From the NCBI GenBank assembly GCA_002733865.1, contig NVXM01000005.1, positions 107,330 through 171,329 on the forward strand: a stretch of DNA of 64,000 nt, written 5' to 3'. This DNA is from Sphingopyxis sp. (lineage in GTDB: Bacteria > Pseudomonadota > Alphaproteobacteria > Sphingomonadales > Sphingomonadaceae). Of this stretch, positions 55,099 through 64,000 are shown in pieces. A program made the position numbers and the translations under genes. Position 1 is the stretch's first letter; the number at the start of each line of letters is the position of its first letter. The notes below the pieces were generated by a model. It ran no database searches and was not told the DNA's origin. It saw only the letters and a program-made list of their open reading frames with translations.

Positions 55099-55143
55099 GG
55101 CCCCGCTCCCGTTGCATACGGGGGTGGCGGTGGAAGCGGGGCC
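55099..55143. repeat. Nested inverted repeat upstream of parB
   Basis: GGCCCCGCT (55099-55107) pairs with AGCGGGGCC (55135-55143), and an inner CCCGT-TGCAT-ACGGG dyad lies within. It lies 32 bases upstream of the parB start and could be a centromere-like or regulatory site, or an mRNA leader structure. The function is not known. Confidence 0.45.
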
Positions 55144-55238
55144 GGTGGTCCGCACGGCGGGATTGCCGTGTGGGGTCTGCCGCGCCTTGACCGGAGGGGT
55201 GGGCAAGACGGCGGAAGCTGTGAAAGGGAAATGCGCGG

Positions 55239-55619
55239 TCATGCGCGGCGCTCTTGCGTTTGCGCCAAGGCAGCGGCTTCAAGCCGCATTTCATCCTCGG
55301 TGATGCGCCCGACCAGTCGGGCGGCATCGGCGTAAACGGTGAGCGGAAAGCGCGCTTCAAAATGCAGATCGCGCTCGATGGACAAGCCAAACGGCAAGGT
55401 CAGAGATGCAATCTCGGACAGGCTGACCGAACCGAGTTCAGCGCAGCCAAACCCCAGATCGGCCAGACCGAACAAAGTGTCGCCATCGCTATCGAGTTCG
55501 GAAAGCAGCCAAGTGGCAGCGCCAACCGGATTGAAAAATTTGACAACCGGAACATGATCGCCGCGATTCTGGCCGTTGGCGATCAGGCGCTTTTTGTGAT
55601 ATTGGGTCAGCAGCATCAT
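55239..55619 (-). CDS. DUF2958 protein
   Basis: A 126-residue DUF2958 protein with the family pattern: LLTQYHKKRLIANGQ, then VVKFFNPVGAATWLLSELD, LFGLADLGFGCAELG and ERDLHFEA. It is frequently found with ArdC and parB-like genes on conjugative elements. The function is unknown. Confidence 0.88.
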   Translation of the reverse strand: MMLLTQYHKKRLIANGQNRGDHVPVVKFFNPVGAATWLLSELDSDGDTLFGLADLGFGCAELGSVSLSEIASLTLPFGLSIERDLHFEARFPLTVYADAARLVGRITEDEMRLEAAALAQTQERRA

Positions 55620-55633
55620 GGCAAAAACTCCTT

Positions 55634-55848
55634 TCAGAACATCTCGATCTGGTTGCGGCTATTGGTGTCGAACAGGCCGTGATCGGCGGGTCGCTGGGCC
55701 TTTTTGGGTTCCATCGGCGCGTTGGCGCGCATCGCCAGCCTCTGGGCTGGCGTGATCGGCGCAACACCGGACACCAATGTCTGGACACCAATCGGCGTCT
55801 GCTCCGCTTCCAGCGGCGCGGCGGCATGATCTGGCGCTTCCCCGCTCA
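55634..55848 (-). CDS. Small hypothetical protein coupled to ardC
   Basis: A 71-residue Pro/Ala-rich protein ending NSRNQIEMF. Its ATG overlaps the ArdC stop as ATGA, and it ends 14 bases before the DUF2958 gene, so it belongs to the same operon. No motif is recognised. Confidence 0.55.
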
Positions 55849-56853
55849 TGCCGCACACTCCGAGCGCAGCGGCACTTGGTCGGTAAACGCCAGCAGATAA
55901 TCCGCCGCCTTGCTGGCCTGACTGGCGGCTTTGAAAATGGCGCGATTGTCCTGCCGCAACACCGCCAGCCAAGAGCCGAGATAATCGGCATGGCGAACAG
56001 TGGGCACGATACCGAGCGCAGCGCAGAGGAAAGCCGAGGCCAGTTCAGCGCACAATTCTTCCCGCGCATAGAGCGCAGTTCCAAAATTGCCTGACTGGTC
56101 GCGGCCAAGGCGGGTCTTGTGGCCCGTCCAGTGGCCAAGTTCGTGTAGGGCCGTGCGGTAATAGTCGATCTGGTGAGTGAAGGCGGGTTGCGGGGGAACC
56201 TGCACAAAATCCGCGCCCACATTGTAAAAGGCCTTGGTCCCGCCTGTGCGAAAGTCCGCTGCGGTCGCCGCGATCAGAGCCTCCGCCTGATCGTGCAATT
56301 CGCGCTGCGGTAAGGGCGCGGGTTCGGCGATCAACCGCTCGGGCAAGCCATCGCACTGCGCGGCGTTGAACACGGTAAAGCGCTTGAGGAATGGAATGGA
56401 GCGAGGCTTGTCACCCTCGCCTTCGTGCTTCTTGTCATCATCGGGCGTGAAGCGGTCGGCATAGAAAATCGTCCGACCCTTCTCGCCTTTGCGGACGCAT
56501 CCGCCAGCGGCCAAGGCTTGCCGGAATGTCAGCCAGTCCTGCGAGGGATAACCGCCATCAATGACTGCACCCCAGAGAATAAGAATATTGATGCCCGAAT
56601 AGTGCCGTCCTGAAATCGCATTGCGCGGCAATCCGGTCACAGCGTTGCCAGCATTCCAAGGCTTCACCCAAGGAAAAACCCCTTCTTCCAATTGCGCGAT
56701 AATCTGCGCGGTCACTTCATCATAAAGTGACACTTTCGGCGCTGCCCTGCCGCCTCGGCGGGTCTTGCGCGAAGCGCGCTTAGCCTTCGCTTTCCTGCCC
56801 TTGCCGCTATCCGAAACCCTAGAATTTTCATGCAACATAACCGCCTCCATCAC
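55846..56853 (-). CDS. ardC: ArdC-family antirestriction protein
   Basis: A 335-residue ArdC/DUF1738 protein with an N-terminal ssDNA-binding domain (SLYDEVTAQIIAQLEEGVFPWVKPW, GRHYSGINILILW) and a C-terminal zincin-like metalloprotease domain with HELGH in TALHELGHWTGH. ArdC of IncW plasmid pSa binds ssDNA and protects incoming plasmid DNA from restriction. The first about 30 residues are Lys/Arg-rich. Several ATGs near the start make the exact N-terminus uncertain. Confidence 0.9.
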   Translation of the reverse strand: MMEAVMLHENSRVSDSGKGRKAKAKRASRKTRRGGRAAPKVSLYDEVTAQIIAQLEEGVFPWVKPWNAGNAVTGLPRNAISGRHYSGINILILWGAVIDGGYPSQDWLTFRQALAAGGCVRKGEKGRTIFYADRFTPDDDKKHEGEGDKPRSIPFLKRFTVFNAAQCDGLPERLIAEPAPLPQRELHDQAEALIAATAADFRTGGTKAFYNVGADFVQVPPQPAFTHQIDYYRTALHELGHWTGHKTRLGRDQSGNFGTALYAREELCAELASAFLCAALGIVPTVRHADYLGSWLAVLRQDNRAIFKAASQASKAADYLLAFTDQVPLRSECAA

Positions 56854-57635
56854 CCCAAAACTGCCGCAACCGGCCCCGGAGAGGCGGGGTGGGCGGCAAG
56901 AGCGACCAGAAAGGCCCGCATCAAGCGGTCAGGCGCACCCGAAGGGATGGAACAAAGAGGAATACCCGGTCCTGAAAGGCCGGGTTGCGCCTGAGCGCGG
57001 CGGGCCTAGCCGGGAGCGCCGCCCACCCCGACTCTTCGGAGCCGGAAAACAACGCCGGCGCGTCCGCGCCGTCCATATCAATCGCAAGCAATCGCGATTG
57101 TCCCATCCGCGAAGCGGCCCAGAAAAGACGGCACCCTTGCACGGCGCGACGCCGACCGGTGGTGTGCGCGCGCAAATGTGCGCCAGCGCCCACCGGGCAA
57201 GGAGAGAGGCAAGAGTGCCTGCGGGTCAGAACAAAAACGCCGCACCCTCAAGGAGCGCAGCGGGAAAGAGTGCGTCCTTAAAAATCCCGCTCATCACCAG
57301 CGGTCCGCCAGGATTGCCCTTCCTTTTGCGCCATGCGATCGTCACCGGCAGGCCGAGACGCCAAAGGCGGCTCGGTGGAGTGAGCCCGCGAAGGCGGGAT
57401 CGCGGAATAGAGCGCGGTGCGGACTTGTCCGCAGGCGTTCAATCTACGCTGAAAGGTTACAAGGCATTATAAATAGCTGCACCCATCCAACCTTCCTCGA
57501 TTACTTGCAGTAAGAAGTTGCTCAAATGTCCTCAATAAGGCATCTATTTCAGCATGAAATCCACAAAAGCGAAGGCCGAACGAAATGGAAATTAGTCAAT
57601 GGCACGCAATTTTAGACTAGCTGAGGCAGGCTAAT
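56854..57635. other. Long gene-free backbone region
   Basis: No gene is supported over about 780 bp. A 235-codon plus-strand frame exists (56765-57472), but it overlaps ardC on the other strand and its translation is dominated by Arg, Pro and Gly, as expected from GC-rich non-coding DNA. The segment separates the ardC-parB block from the defence genes and may hold divergent promoters or a replication or transfer site. Confidence 0.45.
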
Positions 57636-58418
57636 ATGGCAGAAACACAAATCGAATGGACGGATGCGACTTGGAATCCGGTAGCAGGCTGCACGATTAT
57701 GTCGGCGGGTTGCACCAACTGCTATGCAATGCAAATGGCCAAGCGACTAGAGGCGATGCGCGTTGAGAAATATGCTGGCTTAACGAGAAAGAGCGGAAAG
57801 CGGACAATTTGGAACGGCGTCGTGAATGAAGACCGGTCGGCGCTCGACATTCCTCGCAAATGGAAAAAGTCGAGAAAGATTTTTGTAAATTCAATGTCCG
57901 ATTTGTTTCACGAGCAAGTGAGTGACGAATTCATATTATCTGTCTGGCAAGTGATGCGGGACACACCCAGGCACAGCTATCAAATTCTGACGAAACGCCC
58001 TGACCGCATGGCGAAGCTGATTGCCGCCAAAGTTCCAGACATTTTGCCGAATGTGTGGCTGGGAACCAGCGTGGAAGATGCCGAAGTCATATCAAGGATT
58101 GATCATCTCCGCGCAGTTCCCGCCGCAATCCGTTTCATTTCATTCGAACCCCTTATCGGTCCGGTCGGCGAAATCGACCTGAATAGCATTGATTGGGCTA
58201 TCGTCGGCGGAGAAAGCGGAAAAGACGCCCGGCCCATAAAGGAAGACTGGATTGACGAAATTCACGAGCAGTGCGCCGATAATAATACGGCGTTCTTTTT
58301 CAAACAGTGGGGAACTTGGGGCAAAGACAATAAACGTCGCTCAAAGAAGGCGAATGGCCGTGAGTATCGAGGCCGCACTTGGGATGAAATGCCCGCGCCG
58401 GTTGCAATGGCGCTATAG
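57636..58418 (+). CDS. DUF5131 (phage Gp37/Gp68-type) three-Cys-motif protein
   Basis: A 260-residue DUF5131 protein. The hallmark three-Cys motif is near the N-terminus: Cys19, Cys26 and Cys29 in GCTIMSAGCTNCYA (C-x6-C-x2-C), preceded by WTDATWNPVAGC. Further family segments are KRTIWNG, VNSMSDLFHE, WLGTSVED and ISFEPLIGPVG. The spacing resembles an Fe-S ligand set, and a relation to radical-SAM enzymes has been suggested, but no reaction is known. It is followed 42 bases later by the gene for its regular partner, TcmP. Confidence 0.88.
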   Translation: MAETQIEWTDATWNPVAGCTIMSAGCTNCYAMQMAKRLEAMRVEKYAGLTRKSGKRTIWNGVVNEDRSALDIPRKWKKSRKIFVNSMSDLFHEQVSDEFILSVWQVMRDTPRHSYQILTKRPDRMAKLIAAKVPDILPNVWLGTSVEDAEVISRIDHLRAVPAAIRFISFEPLIGPVGEIDLNSIDWAIVGGESGKDARPIKEDWIDEIHEQCADNNTAFFFKQWGTWGKDNKRRSKKANGREYRGRTWDEMPAPVAMAL

Positions 58419-58460
58419 TCAAATCGGGTATTTCTCTTTAAGTTATTTGCGGGGGCGAGA

Positions 58461-59714
58461 GTGGTAGAAAAGCGGTATCAATGGGCTGACGGTGCAACAC
58501 TGGATGACCATTCCAGACGAAAACATAAAATTCTACGAGAATATTTTTTCAAATATTTGGCCGTTCGCTGCCAAATTCCACAGCAGGCTAAGTTTCGTTT
58601 GGCTGTAATTGATGGCTTCGCTGGTGGAGGACGATACAAATGCGGTGCAGCTGGGTCTCCCATAATTTTTGTCGAAGAACTCAAAAATGCAGTTGCCGCT
58701 GTAAACTTGGAACGCGCAGCTCAAGGCCTTGGAGCCATTGAAATCGAGTGCCTGCTGCTTCTGAATGATGAGAGCCAAGAGGCAATCAATACACTGAAAT
58801 CGAATGTCACACCGCTACTCGCCGAAATCAAAGAGAATCACGACAAGTTAAATTTGCAAGTGGAATATCTGAATCACCCCTTCGAAGTAGCTTATCCAAC
58901 GGTTCAAAAATACCTTTCTCAGGGTAGCTACCGGAGTGTCATCTTTAATCTGGATCAGTGCGGGCATAGCCATGTCGCGCACGGGACAATTCTTGACATC
59001 ATGCGCTCATATCCATCGGCTGAAATCTTCTACACCTTCGCAGTTGAATCCTTGTTGGCGTTCCTTCGAAAATCAGAGCCGGAGGCCTTTGCGAAGCAAT
59101 TGGGCGCGGTTGGTGTCGATGATACAGCGCTGGAATCATTGCAAGGCACACTGAACAATAATGCTTGGCTCGGCGTCGCGGAACGACTGGTTTTCGAAGT
59201 TTACAAAAATTGTGCGCCTTTCGTCAGTCCCTTCTCCATCAACAATCCAAATGGCTGGAGATATTGGCTCATTCATTTTGCAAACAACTATCGAGCGCGC
59301 CAAGTTTACAATAACATTCTGCACGATAATAGCAGTTCGCAAGCTCATTTCGGGCGTTCAGGCCTCAATATGCTCGCCTACGATCCATCGCATGAAGAAG
59401 GCTCGCTGTATCTGTTTGGCGACAATGATCGAGCAGTTGCCAAAGGCCAATTGCTTGAAGATATTCCGCGCTTGGTTTCGGAGTCTGGCGACGCCCTACT
59501 CATTGGAGATTTTTACGCTGGCATTTACAATGCTACACCTGCCCATGCCGATGATGTTCATGCTGCGATGATTGAAAACCCGGACATTGAAGTCATAACT
59601 GCAAATGGTGGTGAACGGCGCAAGGCCAACACTATCGTCGTCGGCGATGTCATCAAAATTAAAAAGCAGCGCAGCTTTTTTCCGGTATTTCTCGATTCTG
59701 ACAAACCCCAATAA
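58461..59714 (+). CDS. tcmP: TcmP, three-Cys-motif partner protein
   Basis: A 417-residue TcmP-family protein, defined by its linkage to DUF5131 genes. It starts with GTG after a GGGGGCGAGA ribosome-binding site. The N-terminal half looks like a Rossmann methyltransferase: AVIDGFAGGGRY near residue 50 as motif I and VIFNLDQCGH as a motif IV-like segment. The partner arrangement suggests the two proteins act together, perhaps modifying nucleic acid. It ends 6 bases before the 3' end of the convergent restriction gene. Confidence 0.85.
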   Translation: MVEKRYQWADGATLDDHSRRKHKILREYFFKYLAVRCQIPQQAKFRLAVIDGFAGGGRYKCGAAGSPIIFVEELKNAVAAVNLERAAQGLGAIEIECLLLLNDESQEAINTLKSNVTPLLAEIKENHDKLNLQVEYLNHPFEVAYPTVQKYLSQGSYRSVIFNLDQCGHSHVAHGTILDIMRSYPSAEIFYTFAVESLLAFLRKSEPEAFAKQLGAVGVDDTALESLQGTLNNNAWLGVAERLVFEVYKNCAPFVSPFSINNPNGWRYWLIHFANNYRARQVYNNILHDNSSSQAHFGRSGLNMLAYDPSHEEGSLYLFGDNDRAVAKGQLLEDIPRLVSESGDALLIGDFYAGIYNATPAHADDVHAAMIENPDIEVITANGGERRKANTIVVGDVIKIKKQRSFFPVFLDSDKPQ

Positions 59715-59720
59715 CGCAAG

Positions 59721-62700
59721 TCACGCCGCATACCGTCCGTCCGCAAGCCGCCGCGCCTGTCCGATTGCGGTTAGGGCGTCCAGCACGGGGGTTATGCCCT
59801 TGGCGTTTGTGCCTTTGATAGCGCGGGCGATGTCGCGGGGGTGTTGGGGTGATGGCGATGCGGCAAGAATATTGGCGACAGCGCTGACTTGTTCGGCAAG
59901 TGTTTTTGGCCACGGGATGATTGTTGCAACAACCGGCAAAGCAGGGGCATCGCCCAGATCGAGATCGCGGTTCACCGGCTTGGCGGTTTCGCCCGGCGAT
60001 TGATATTCCGGGCGCAGCCAGCGGACGACGCCCTTGGCTTCTTCAGCGGCCCGCTCGCGGTTGAGCGCCACCAATCGGGTAAGGATTTCTTCATTACTCA
60101 GGTCTGCGGGCCATCCATAGGCCTCTGCAACGGCGGTATCTATGACATCGTGATGCTGGCGTACCATCGTCACAAGCCCGCGATCATGGATGTCGCGCTC
60201 CTTATCAGTTAATACGCGGCCTGCTTTCAGAGCCTCCAGCACATTGTATATGCCTGTCAAGGTCAGGTCGTCATGCGCGGTCAACACTTGCTTGCGTAAG
60301 CGGTCGAGTGCCTCGGCCTCGACGCGGATGCAGTCTTTGAGCGGTTCGGGTACGTCTGCGGGAAATGGAAATTGGTTGAAACAAACTGCATGATTGTAGT
60401 TTGAGTCGTTTCCAACACCGAGCCAGCCACCAGTACGAAATGCCCAAACTTGGTGAATGCTGCTTGTCAGGACACCAAGATCTAAGCCATCATCAAGTGC
60501 AATTCCTACAACCTTTGCATCGACGATATAGTTGGCGGGAACAAATCCGAAAATTCGATGCTTAGCGGTGCGGCATGTTCCAATCAGTCGAGATAATCCG
60601 GCCATACCGCGACGTAATGTTGGCGCATTTTCACCAAATAGCCACCAGTTATCGCGTCTTGTTGGACGACGATTCTGATCGCGTTCTGGCTTAACATGCG
60701 TCAACAGATGCTGGAAAAGAGTAGGATTGGCCGCTGCCGCATCCTTCTCTGACAGGCCGGTGAAATCAATGACCCACTTCGCTTCCGGGCGCTGAACTAG
60801 ATCGCGGCCAATGATATACGGCTTCAAGTTGGCGGGTAGCGCCGCTGAATCGATTCCTTTGTCCGATAGATCATTTGAGGAAAGCCTAAACCCAAGGCCA
60901 AGCGGGTTCATTCCTTGGACCGCAATATCACTATTCGATTTGAGGTCCGATGCGCCTTGAACATCAACGCCGACTGTAAGGTCAGCGTTCAGTACGTCAG
61001 CGCTAATTCGGTCGAGCTTAACCCATCGCTCGCCATAGCCGTCCGGCATGTCACCTTCATCACCGACGGTTTCAAGGATTGCTGGTTCACGGCTCATCGA
61101 CCCGCAAGTCATCGCGATCCTGACCGCCGCACCATCAACGCCATCGACCCAAGGATGATCCGGAATTGCAAATTTGATCTTCGGCTTGGCTGCTTCGACG
61201 ACCACCCGATTGAACGGTTGCGAGATGGAATTGGTAGTGATGAAGCCGAACCGCTTGGCGGTGCCTTCTGCCGTCTTAGCGGCCGCCACTTCCCACCAAT
61301 ACATTACGAAATCGACAGTTTCTGGTGTTTTGGAGTAGGCTTTGCGGACCGCTTCCGTGTAGCCGTCTCCAAGACGTTCACGCATTCGCTTGTTGCCAAT
61401 GAAGGGCGGGTTTCCAACGATAAAGTCGGCCCTTGGCCACTTCACCTGCCTCGGCTTCACATAGCGAAATAGCTCCATTCGTCCGCTGTCATCCGGCACG
61501 AGCTTATCTGTCACGGGATGACGCTTCATCGTTATGCCGTCCCAAATAGTGAGCGGCTTTCCATACTCGTCCCGCTCCAGGACTTTCTTGTCCCAAGTGA
61601 TCAACGCATCACGGTTTTCGATGGTCTTTACGTCGCGCAGCACGGGTTCGGGCGGCATTCGTCCTTCGCCAGAAACTCGGAAATGCCATTGCAGGTAGCC
61701 GATCCACAAAACCAATTGTGCAATCGCCGCTGCGCGCGGGTTAATCTCGATACCAAGGAAATTTTCGGGAGTAATCGTGTGGCCGCTCATTTCCGCTACA
61801 TATTGCTTGTCGCCCAGTTCGATCAGCAGCGAGACGACTTCGCCTTCAAGCTCTTTCATCCGTGCCAGCGCAACATAGAGGAAATTGCCCGTGCCGCAGG
61901 CAGGGTCAAGAACTTTGGTTTGCGCTAGCGTTCCATGAAATTTTTCGACAACCGCGCGCGCCTCATTGGCCTTGTCGGCCTCAATCAGGCTTGTCGCCGC
62001 CGCCTGCACACCCGCCCAATCAGCACGCAGCGGTTCGATGACGGTGGGCAATACCAACCGTTCGACATAGGCACGCGGGGTATAATGCGCGCCCAGCTTG
62101 GCGCGTTCTTTGCCGTCGAGCGCGCGTTCGAGCAAGGTGCCGAAAATCGCTGGCTCAACATCGTTCCATTTCTTTTCCGACGACTGGATTAAAAGCCCGA
62201 TCTCATCTGCATCGAGAGGAATGACAGTCTGATCTTTGAACAGATAGCCATTGAATTTTCGGACGGTCTCTCCGGCATCACCCAGCGCGCCGACAAAACC
62301 GCCAGCGTCCATCTTCGCCCATAGATCGGTCAGTGCGGGTGTGAGATTATCCGGTCGCATCTGCATCTTTTTAAGGAGTGCGGTAAAACTGCCGTCCGGA
62401 ATAAGGCCGACATCTTCGGCAAACATCGTGAAAAGGCAGCGCATCAGGAAATCAGCAACGCGTGTCGGGTTTTGCTCACGCGCCTCTAGCCGTTTGGACA
62501 ATGCGGCAAGCCGGTCGGCAATTTCCCGCGTGACCTTGGCCGCTTCCTTGGAGGGGTCAAGGCTGAGTGGGGCAGTCCAGATGGTTGCCAAGCGGGCGCG
62601 GACATCCTCATGCCGTAGATCATCCAGTTTGATGCGGAAACGAGCCGCGTCGGGAAACTGGGTATATTGCTTTCCGGTTCCGCTGAAATCGGCATAGACA

Positions 62701-63185
62701 TCAATGCAATGGCCAACATCGGTAATTAGCAGAAATGGCGGCCAGCCATGTTCGAGCGGCAATGCCTTGGCATAGCGTTCGGCCTGTCCTTTGGCTTTCA
62801 GCATCGCCGCAGCCCAGCCCGGAGTGCCGCGCTTGGCGGTGCCTTGCTTCAGCTTTTCGGCTGCGGGTTTGCCGAAAAAGTCAGCTTCTCCGCGTTTCGC
62901 AGCTTCACGGTCCGCATCCGTGCCTTGCTTTGCCTCCAGCACGAAACAATTACGCTTATAGGCGTCCAAGCGACCAAAGCTGGTTGTGCCGTCACCATTG
63001 TCCTGAAACACGCGGCGTTCAAAGACATAATCATTGTGAGCGTCATCAGGCTGGCTGCCATTGGGAGAATCAACTCCAATGAGAGCGCAAAGTCCGTTCA
63101 CGAAGCTCTGCGTATTGGCAAGCTCCGAACCGCCGGTAATAGCCCAGTCCGCAATGAATGAATTTATCTGATTATTATTCTGCAC
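59721..63185 (-). CDS. Single-chain type IIG/IIL restriction-modification enzyme
   Basis: A 1154-residue protein that combines restriction and adenine methylation. The N-terminal nuclease core is Asp74 (GRLDAYKRN) with Glu84-x-Lys86 (FVLEAKQG), a PD-(D/E)xK site. The methyltransferase motif I is DPACGTGNF (427-435) and the catalytic motif IV is NPPF (592-595). The C-terminal 450 residues would hold target recognition. This order is that of MmeI-like enzymes. Such an enzyme protects and restricts without separate R and S genes. BREX PglX proteins share the methyltransferase but lack such a nuclease site. Confidence 0.88.
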   Translation of the reverse strand: MQNNNQINSFIADWAITGGSELANTQSFVNGLCALIGVDSPNGSQPDDAHNDYVFERRVFQDNGDGTTSFGRLDAYKRNCFVLEAKQGTDADREAAKRGEADFFGKPAAEKLKQGTAKRGTPGWAAAMLKAKGQAERYAKALPLEHGWPPFLLITDVGHCIDVYADFSGTGKQYTQFPDAARFRIKLDDLRHEDVRARLATIWTAPLSLDPSKEAAKVTREIADRLAALSKRLEAREQNPTRVADFLMRCLFTMFAEDVGLIPDGSFTALLKKMQMRPDNLTPALTDLWAKMDAGGFVGALGDAGETVRKFNGYLFKDQTVIPLDADEIGLLIQSSEKKWNDVEPAIFGTLLERALDGKERAKLGAHYTPRAYVERLVLPTVIEPLRADWAGVQAAATSLIEADKANEARAVVEKFHGTLAQTKVLDPACGTGNFLYVALARMKELEGEVVSLLIELGDKQYVAEMSGHTITPENFLGIEINPRAAAIAQLVLWIGYLQWHFRVSGEGRMPPEPVLRDVKTIENRDALITWDKKVLERDEYGKPLTIWDGITMKRHPVTDKLVPDDSGRMELFRYVKPRQVKWPRADFIVGNPPFIGNKRMRERLGDGYTEAVRKAYSKTPETVDFVMYWWEVAAAKTAEGTAKRFGFITTNSISQPFNRVVVEAAKPKIKFAIPDHPWVDGVDGAAVRIAMTCGSMSREPAILETVGDEGDMPDGYGERWVKLDRISADVLNADLTVGVDVQGASDLKSNSDIAVQGMNPLGLGFRLSSNDLSDKGIDSAALPANLKPYIIGRDLVQRPEAKWVIDFTGLSEKDAAAANPTLFQHLLTHVKPERDQNRRPTRRDNWWLFGENAPTLRRGMAGLSRLIGTCRTAKHRIFGFVPANYIVDAKVVGIALDDGLDLGVLTSSIHQVWAFRTGGWLGVGNDSNYNHAVCFNQFPFPADVPEPLKDCIRVEAEALDRLRKQVLTAHDDLTLTGIYNVLEALKAGRVLTDKERDIHDRGLVTMVRQHHDVIDTAVAEAYGWPADLSNEEILTRLVALNRERAAEEAKGVVRWLRPEYQSPGETAKPVNRDLDLGDAPALPVVATIIPWPKTLAEQVSAVANILAASPSPQHPRDIARAIKGTNAKGITPVLDALTAIGQARRLADGRYAA

Positions 63186-63242
63186 GGATTATCTTTAGAC
63201 GCCGGGGCACATTACTCGCAATCAACAAACGAAGGGTCGCTG

Positions 63243-63995
63243 TCATTTGTTATCGCCCCCAATATCCACCGCCAGTCGGTAGCGCGCATAGCGACGCTCA
63301 CCGGTGCGGATCAGCGCATTTTTTGCAATCAAGTCATTCAAATCGCGCGTCGAAGTCGCTGTGGTTGCACCGGTAATCGTCCGATAGTTTCCAGCGCTTA
63401 ACCCGCCTTCAAATCCATCTGGCCCTTCGCGGAACATTCGGATCAAGGCCTTTTCCTGCCTCTCGTTGAGTTCGCCGCGAAGGCGATCAAACAGGCGCGT
63501 CTTTTCAATCAGGAACCGTATGCGGGTAATCGTGCGAGCCTGCGCCTTGATGACAATATCGGCAAACCATGTCAGCCACGCATCGATGTCGTTGCTCTGG
63601 CTTCCGAGATGAAGCGCGGCATAATAGGCTTTGCGGTGGCGATGAATCGTCTCTGCAAGCGCGGTCAGCGTCGGGGTTGCGAGACTTTGTGCTAAAGCTT
63701 TTTCAGCAATCGCGCGCCCAATCCGGCCATTGCCGTCTTCAAAGGGATGAATGCTTTCAAACCAAAGGTGAGCGATAGCCGCCCGCGTGATCGCAGGAAC
63801 TTGATTTGGTGATGACGGGGCGCTTTCGTTGAACCATGCAATAAAGCGAGACATCTCCATCGGCACATCTGTTGACGGCGGCGCTTCAAAATGCACGCGC
63901 GGTGCCTGGAGTGCGCCCGACACAATCTGCATCGGATCTTCGTGTGTCCGGTAGCGTCCGACATCAGCAATGTCGCGGCGACCATTCATTAGCAT
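63243..63995 (-). CDS. Fic-domain protein, N-terminus beyond the window
   Basis: A Fic-family enzyme expected to transfer AMP or a similar group to a target protein. The active motif HPFEDGNGRIGR is complete, with the catalytic His at residue 83 of the visible part. Residues about 195-245 form a winged helix (EKALIRMFREG, then NYRTITGATTATSTRDLNDL). Typical proteins of this type have about 370 residues, so the N-terminal part, including any inhibitory helix, probably lies outside the window and the visible ATG may be internal. Confidence 0.9.
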   Translation of the reverse strand: MLMNGRRDIADVGRYRTHEDPMQIVSGALQAPRVHFEAPPSTDVPMEMSRFIAWFNESAPSSPNQVPAITRAAIAHLWFESIHPFEDGNGRIGRAIAEKALAQSLATPTLTALAETIHRHRKAYYAALHLGSQSNDIDAWLTWFADIVIKAQARTITRIRFLIEKTRLFDRLRGELNERQEKALIRMFREGPDGFEGGLSAGNYRTITGATTATSTRDLNDLIAKNALIRTGERRYARYRLAVDIGGDNK

Positions 63996-64000
63996 CGCGT

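Noticed and set aside
56765..57472. 235-codon plus-strand reading frame
   Set aside because: It overlaps ardC on the other strand, its translation is dominated by Arg, Pro and Gly without a domain, and no ribosome-binding site is evident.
59721..63185. BREX PglX methyltransferase
   Set aside because: No other BREX genes are present, and the N-terminus has a PD-(D/E)xK site, which fits a type IIG/IIL restriction enzyme better.
1..64000. CRISPR array or tRNA genes
   Set aside because: No regularly spaced repeats and no cloverleaf-like sequence with the conserved T-loop were noticed by eye on either strand; a covariance search was not possible.

Overview
The window reads as a mobile, plasmid- or ICE-like region of an alphaproteobacterium, most likely of the order Sphingomonadales. 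That placement is inferred from gene families: a VirB/VirD4 transfer system, ParB, ArdC, DUF736 and DUF2958 proteins in the arrangement usual for sphingomonad plasmids, many IS5 and IS110 elements, and TonB-dependent receptors beside catabolic genes. No rRNA, tRNA or housekeeping marker is present to confirm it.

Layout. 1-7241: the 3' half of a type IV secretion operon (virB6, a small exported protein, virB8-virB11, virD4) plus an LPD7 protein. 7242-9313: eroded DNA with a ParB fragment and a Phd/VapC-type toxin-antitoxin pair. 9314-10594: an IS5-family element. 10679-18978: a leucine/isovalerate degradation operon (isovaleryl-CoA dehydrogenase, methylcrotonyl-CoA carboxylase, a MaoC hydratase, a CitE-like lyase, a CoA-transferase) with a divergent LysR gene. 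19094-26222: a broken TonB receptor, an IS5 element, then a quinoprotein amine dehydrogenase operon (large subunit, MauE, MauD, TTQ small subunit, cytochrome c). 26562-29622: three IS genes. 29741-34341: a TetR regulator, an aldehyde dehydrogenase, an acyl-CoA synthetase and a lipoprotein cytochrome c. 34907-36456: dead IS copies. 36864-42576: a Tat-exported flavin amine oxidase, a cupin, a second lipoprotein cytochrome c, an intact TonB receptor and a truncated second amine dehydrogenase large subunit. 42694-44193: IS scars and a broken strawberry-notch gene. 44191-45944: relaxase, MobC and a large inverted repeat. 46504-51983: a Hachiman-type defence locus with two extra upstream genes. 52246-56853: DUF736, ParB, DUF2958 and ArdC backbone. 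57636-63995: a DUF5131/TcmP pair, a single-chain type IIG/IIL restriction-modification enzyme and a Fic protein running off the end.

How the cargo may work together (inference). Amine dehydrogenase in the periplasm would convert a primary amine to an aldehyde and pass electrons to the cytochromes c. The aldehyde dehydrogenase and acyl-CoA synthetase would turn the aldehyde into an acyl-CoA. If that acyl-CoA is isovaleryl-CoA, the neighbouring operon carries it to acetyl-CoA and acetoacetyl-CoA, so the island could encode a full isoamylamine pathway. Three promoters (two amine dehydrogenase large subunits and the acyl-CoA synthetase) share a TAGGAC-N4-GTCCTA-type operator in an 18-bp promoter spacer, a plausible target of the TetR protein.

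The amine dehydrogenase-TonB locus exists in two diverged copies with complementary damage: one keeps the enzyme genes but has a frameshifted receptor, the other keeps the receptor but has lost most of the enzyme genes. The backbone end is dense in defence and counter-defence genes: Hachiman, a restriction enzyme, an ArdC antirestriction homologue, a toxin-antitoxin pair and the poorly understood DUF5131/TcmP pair.
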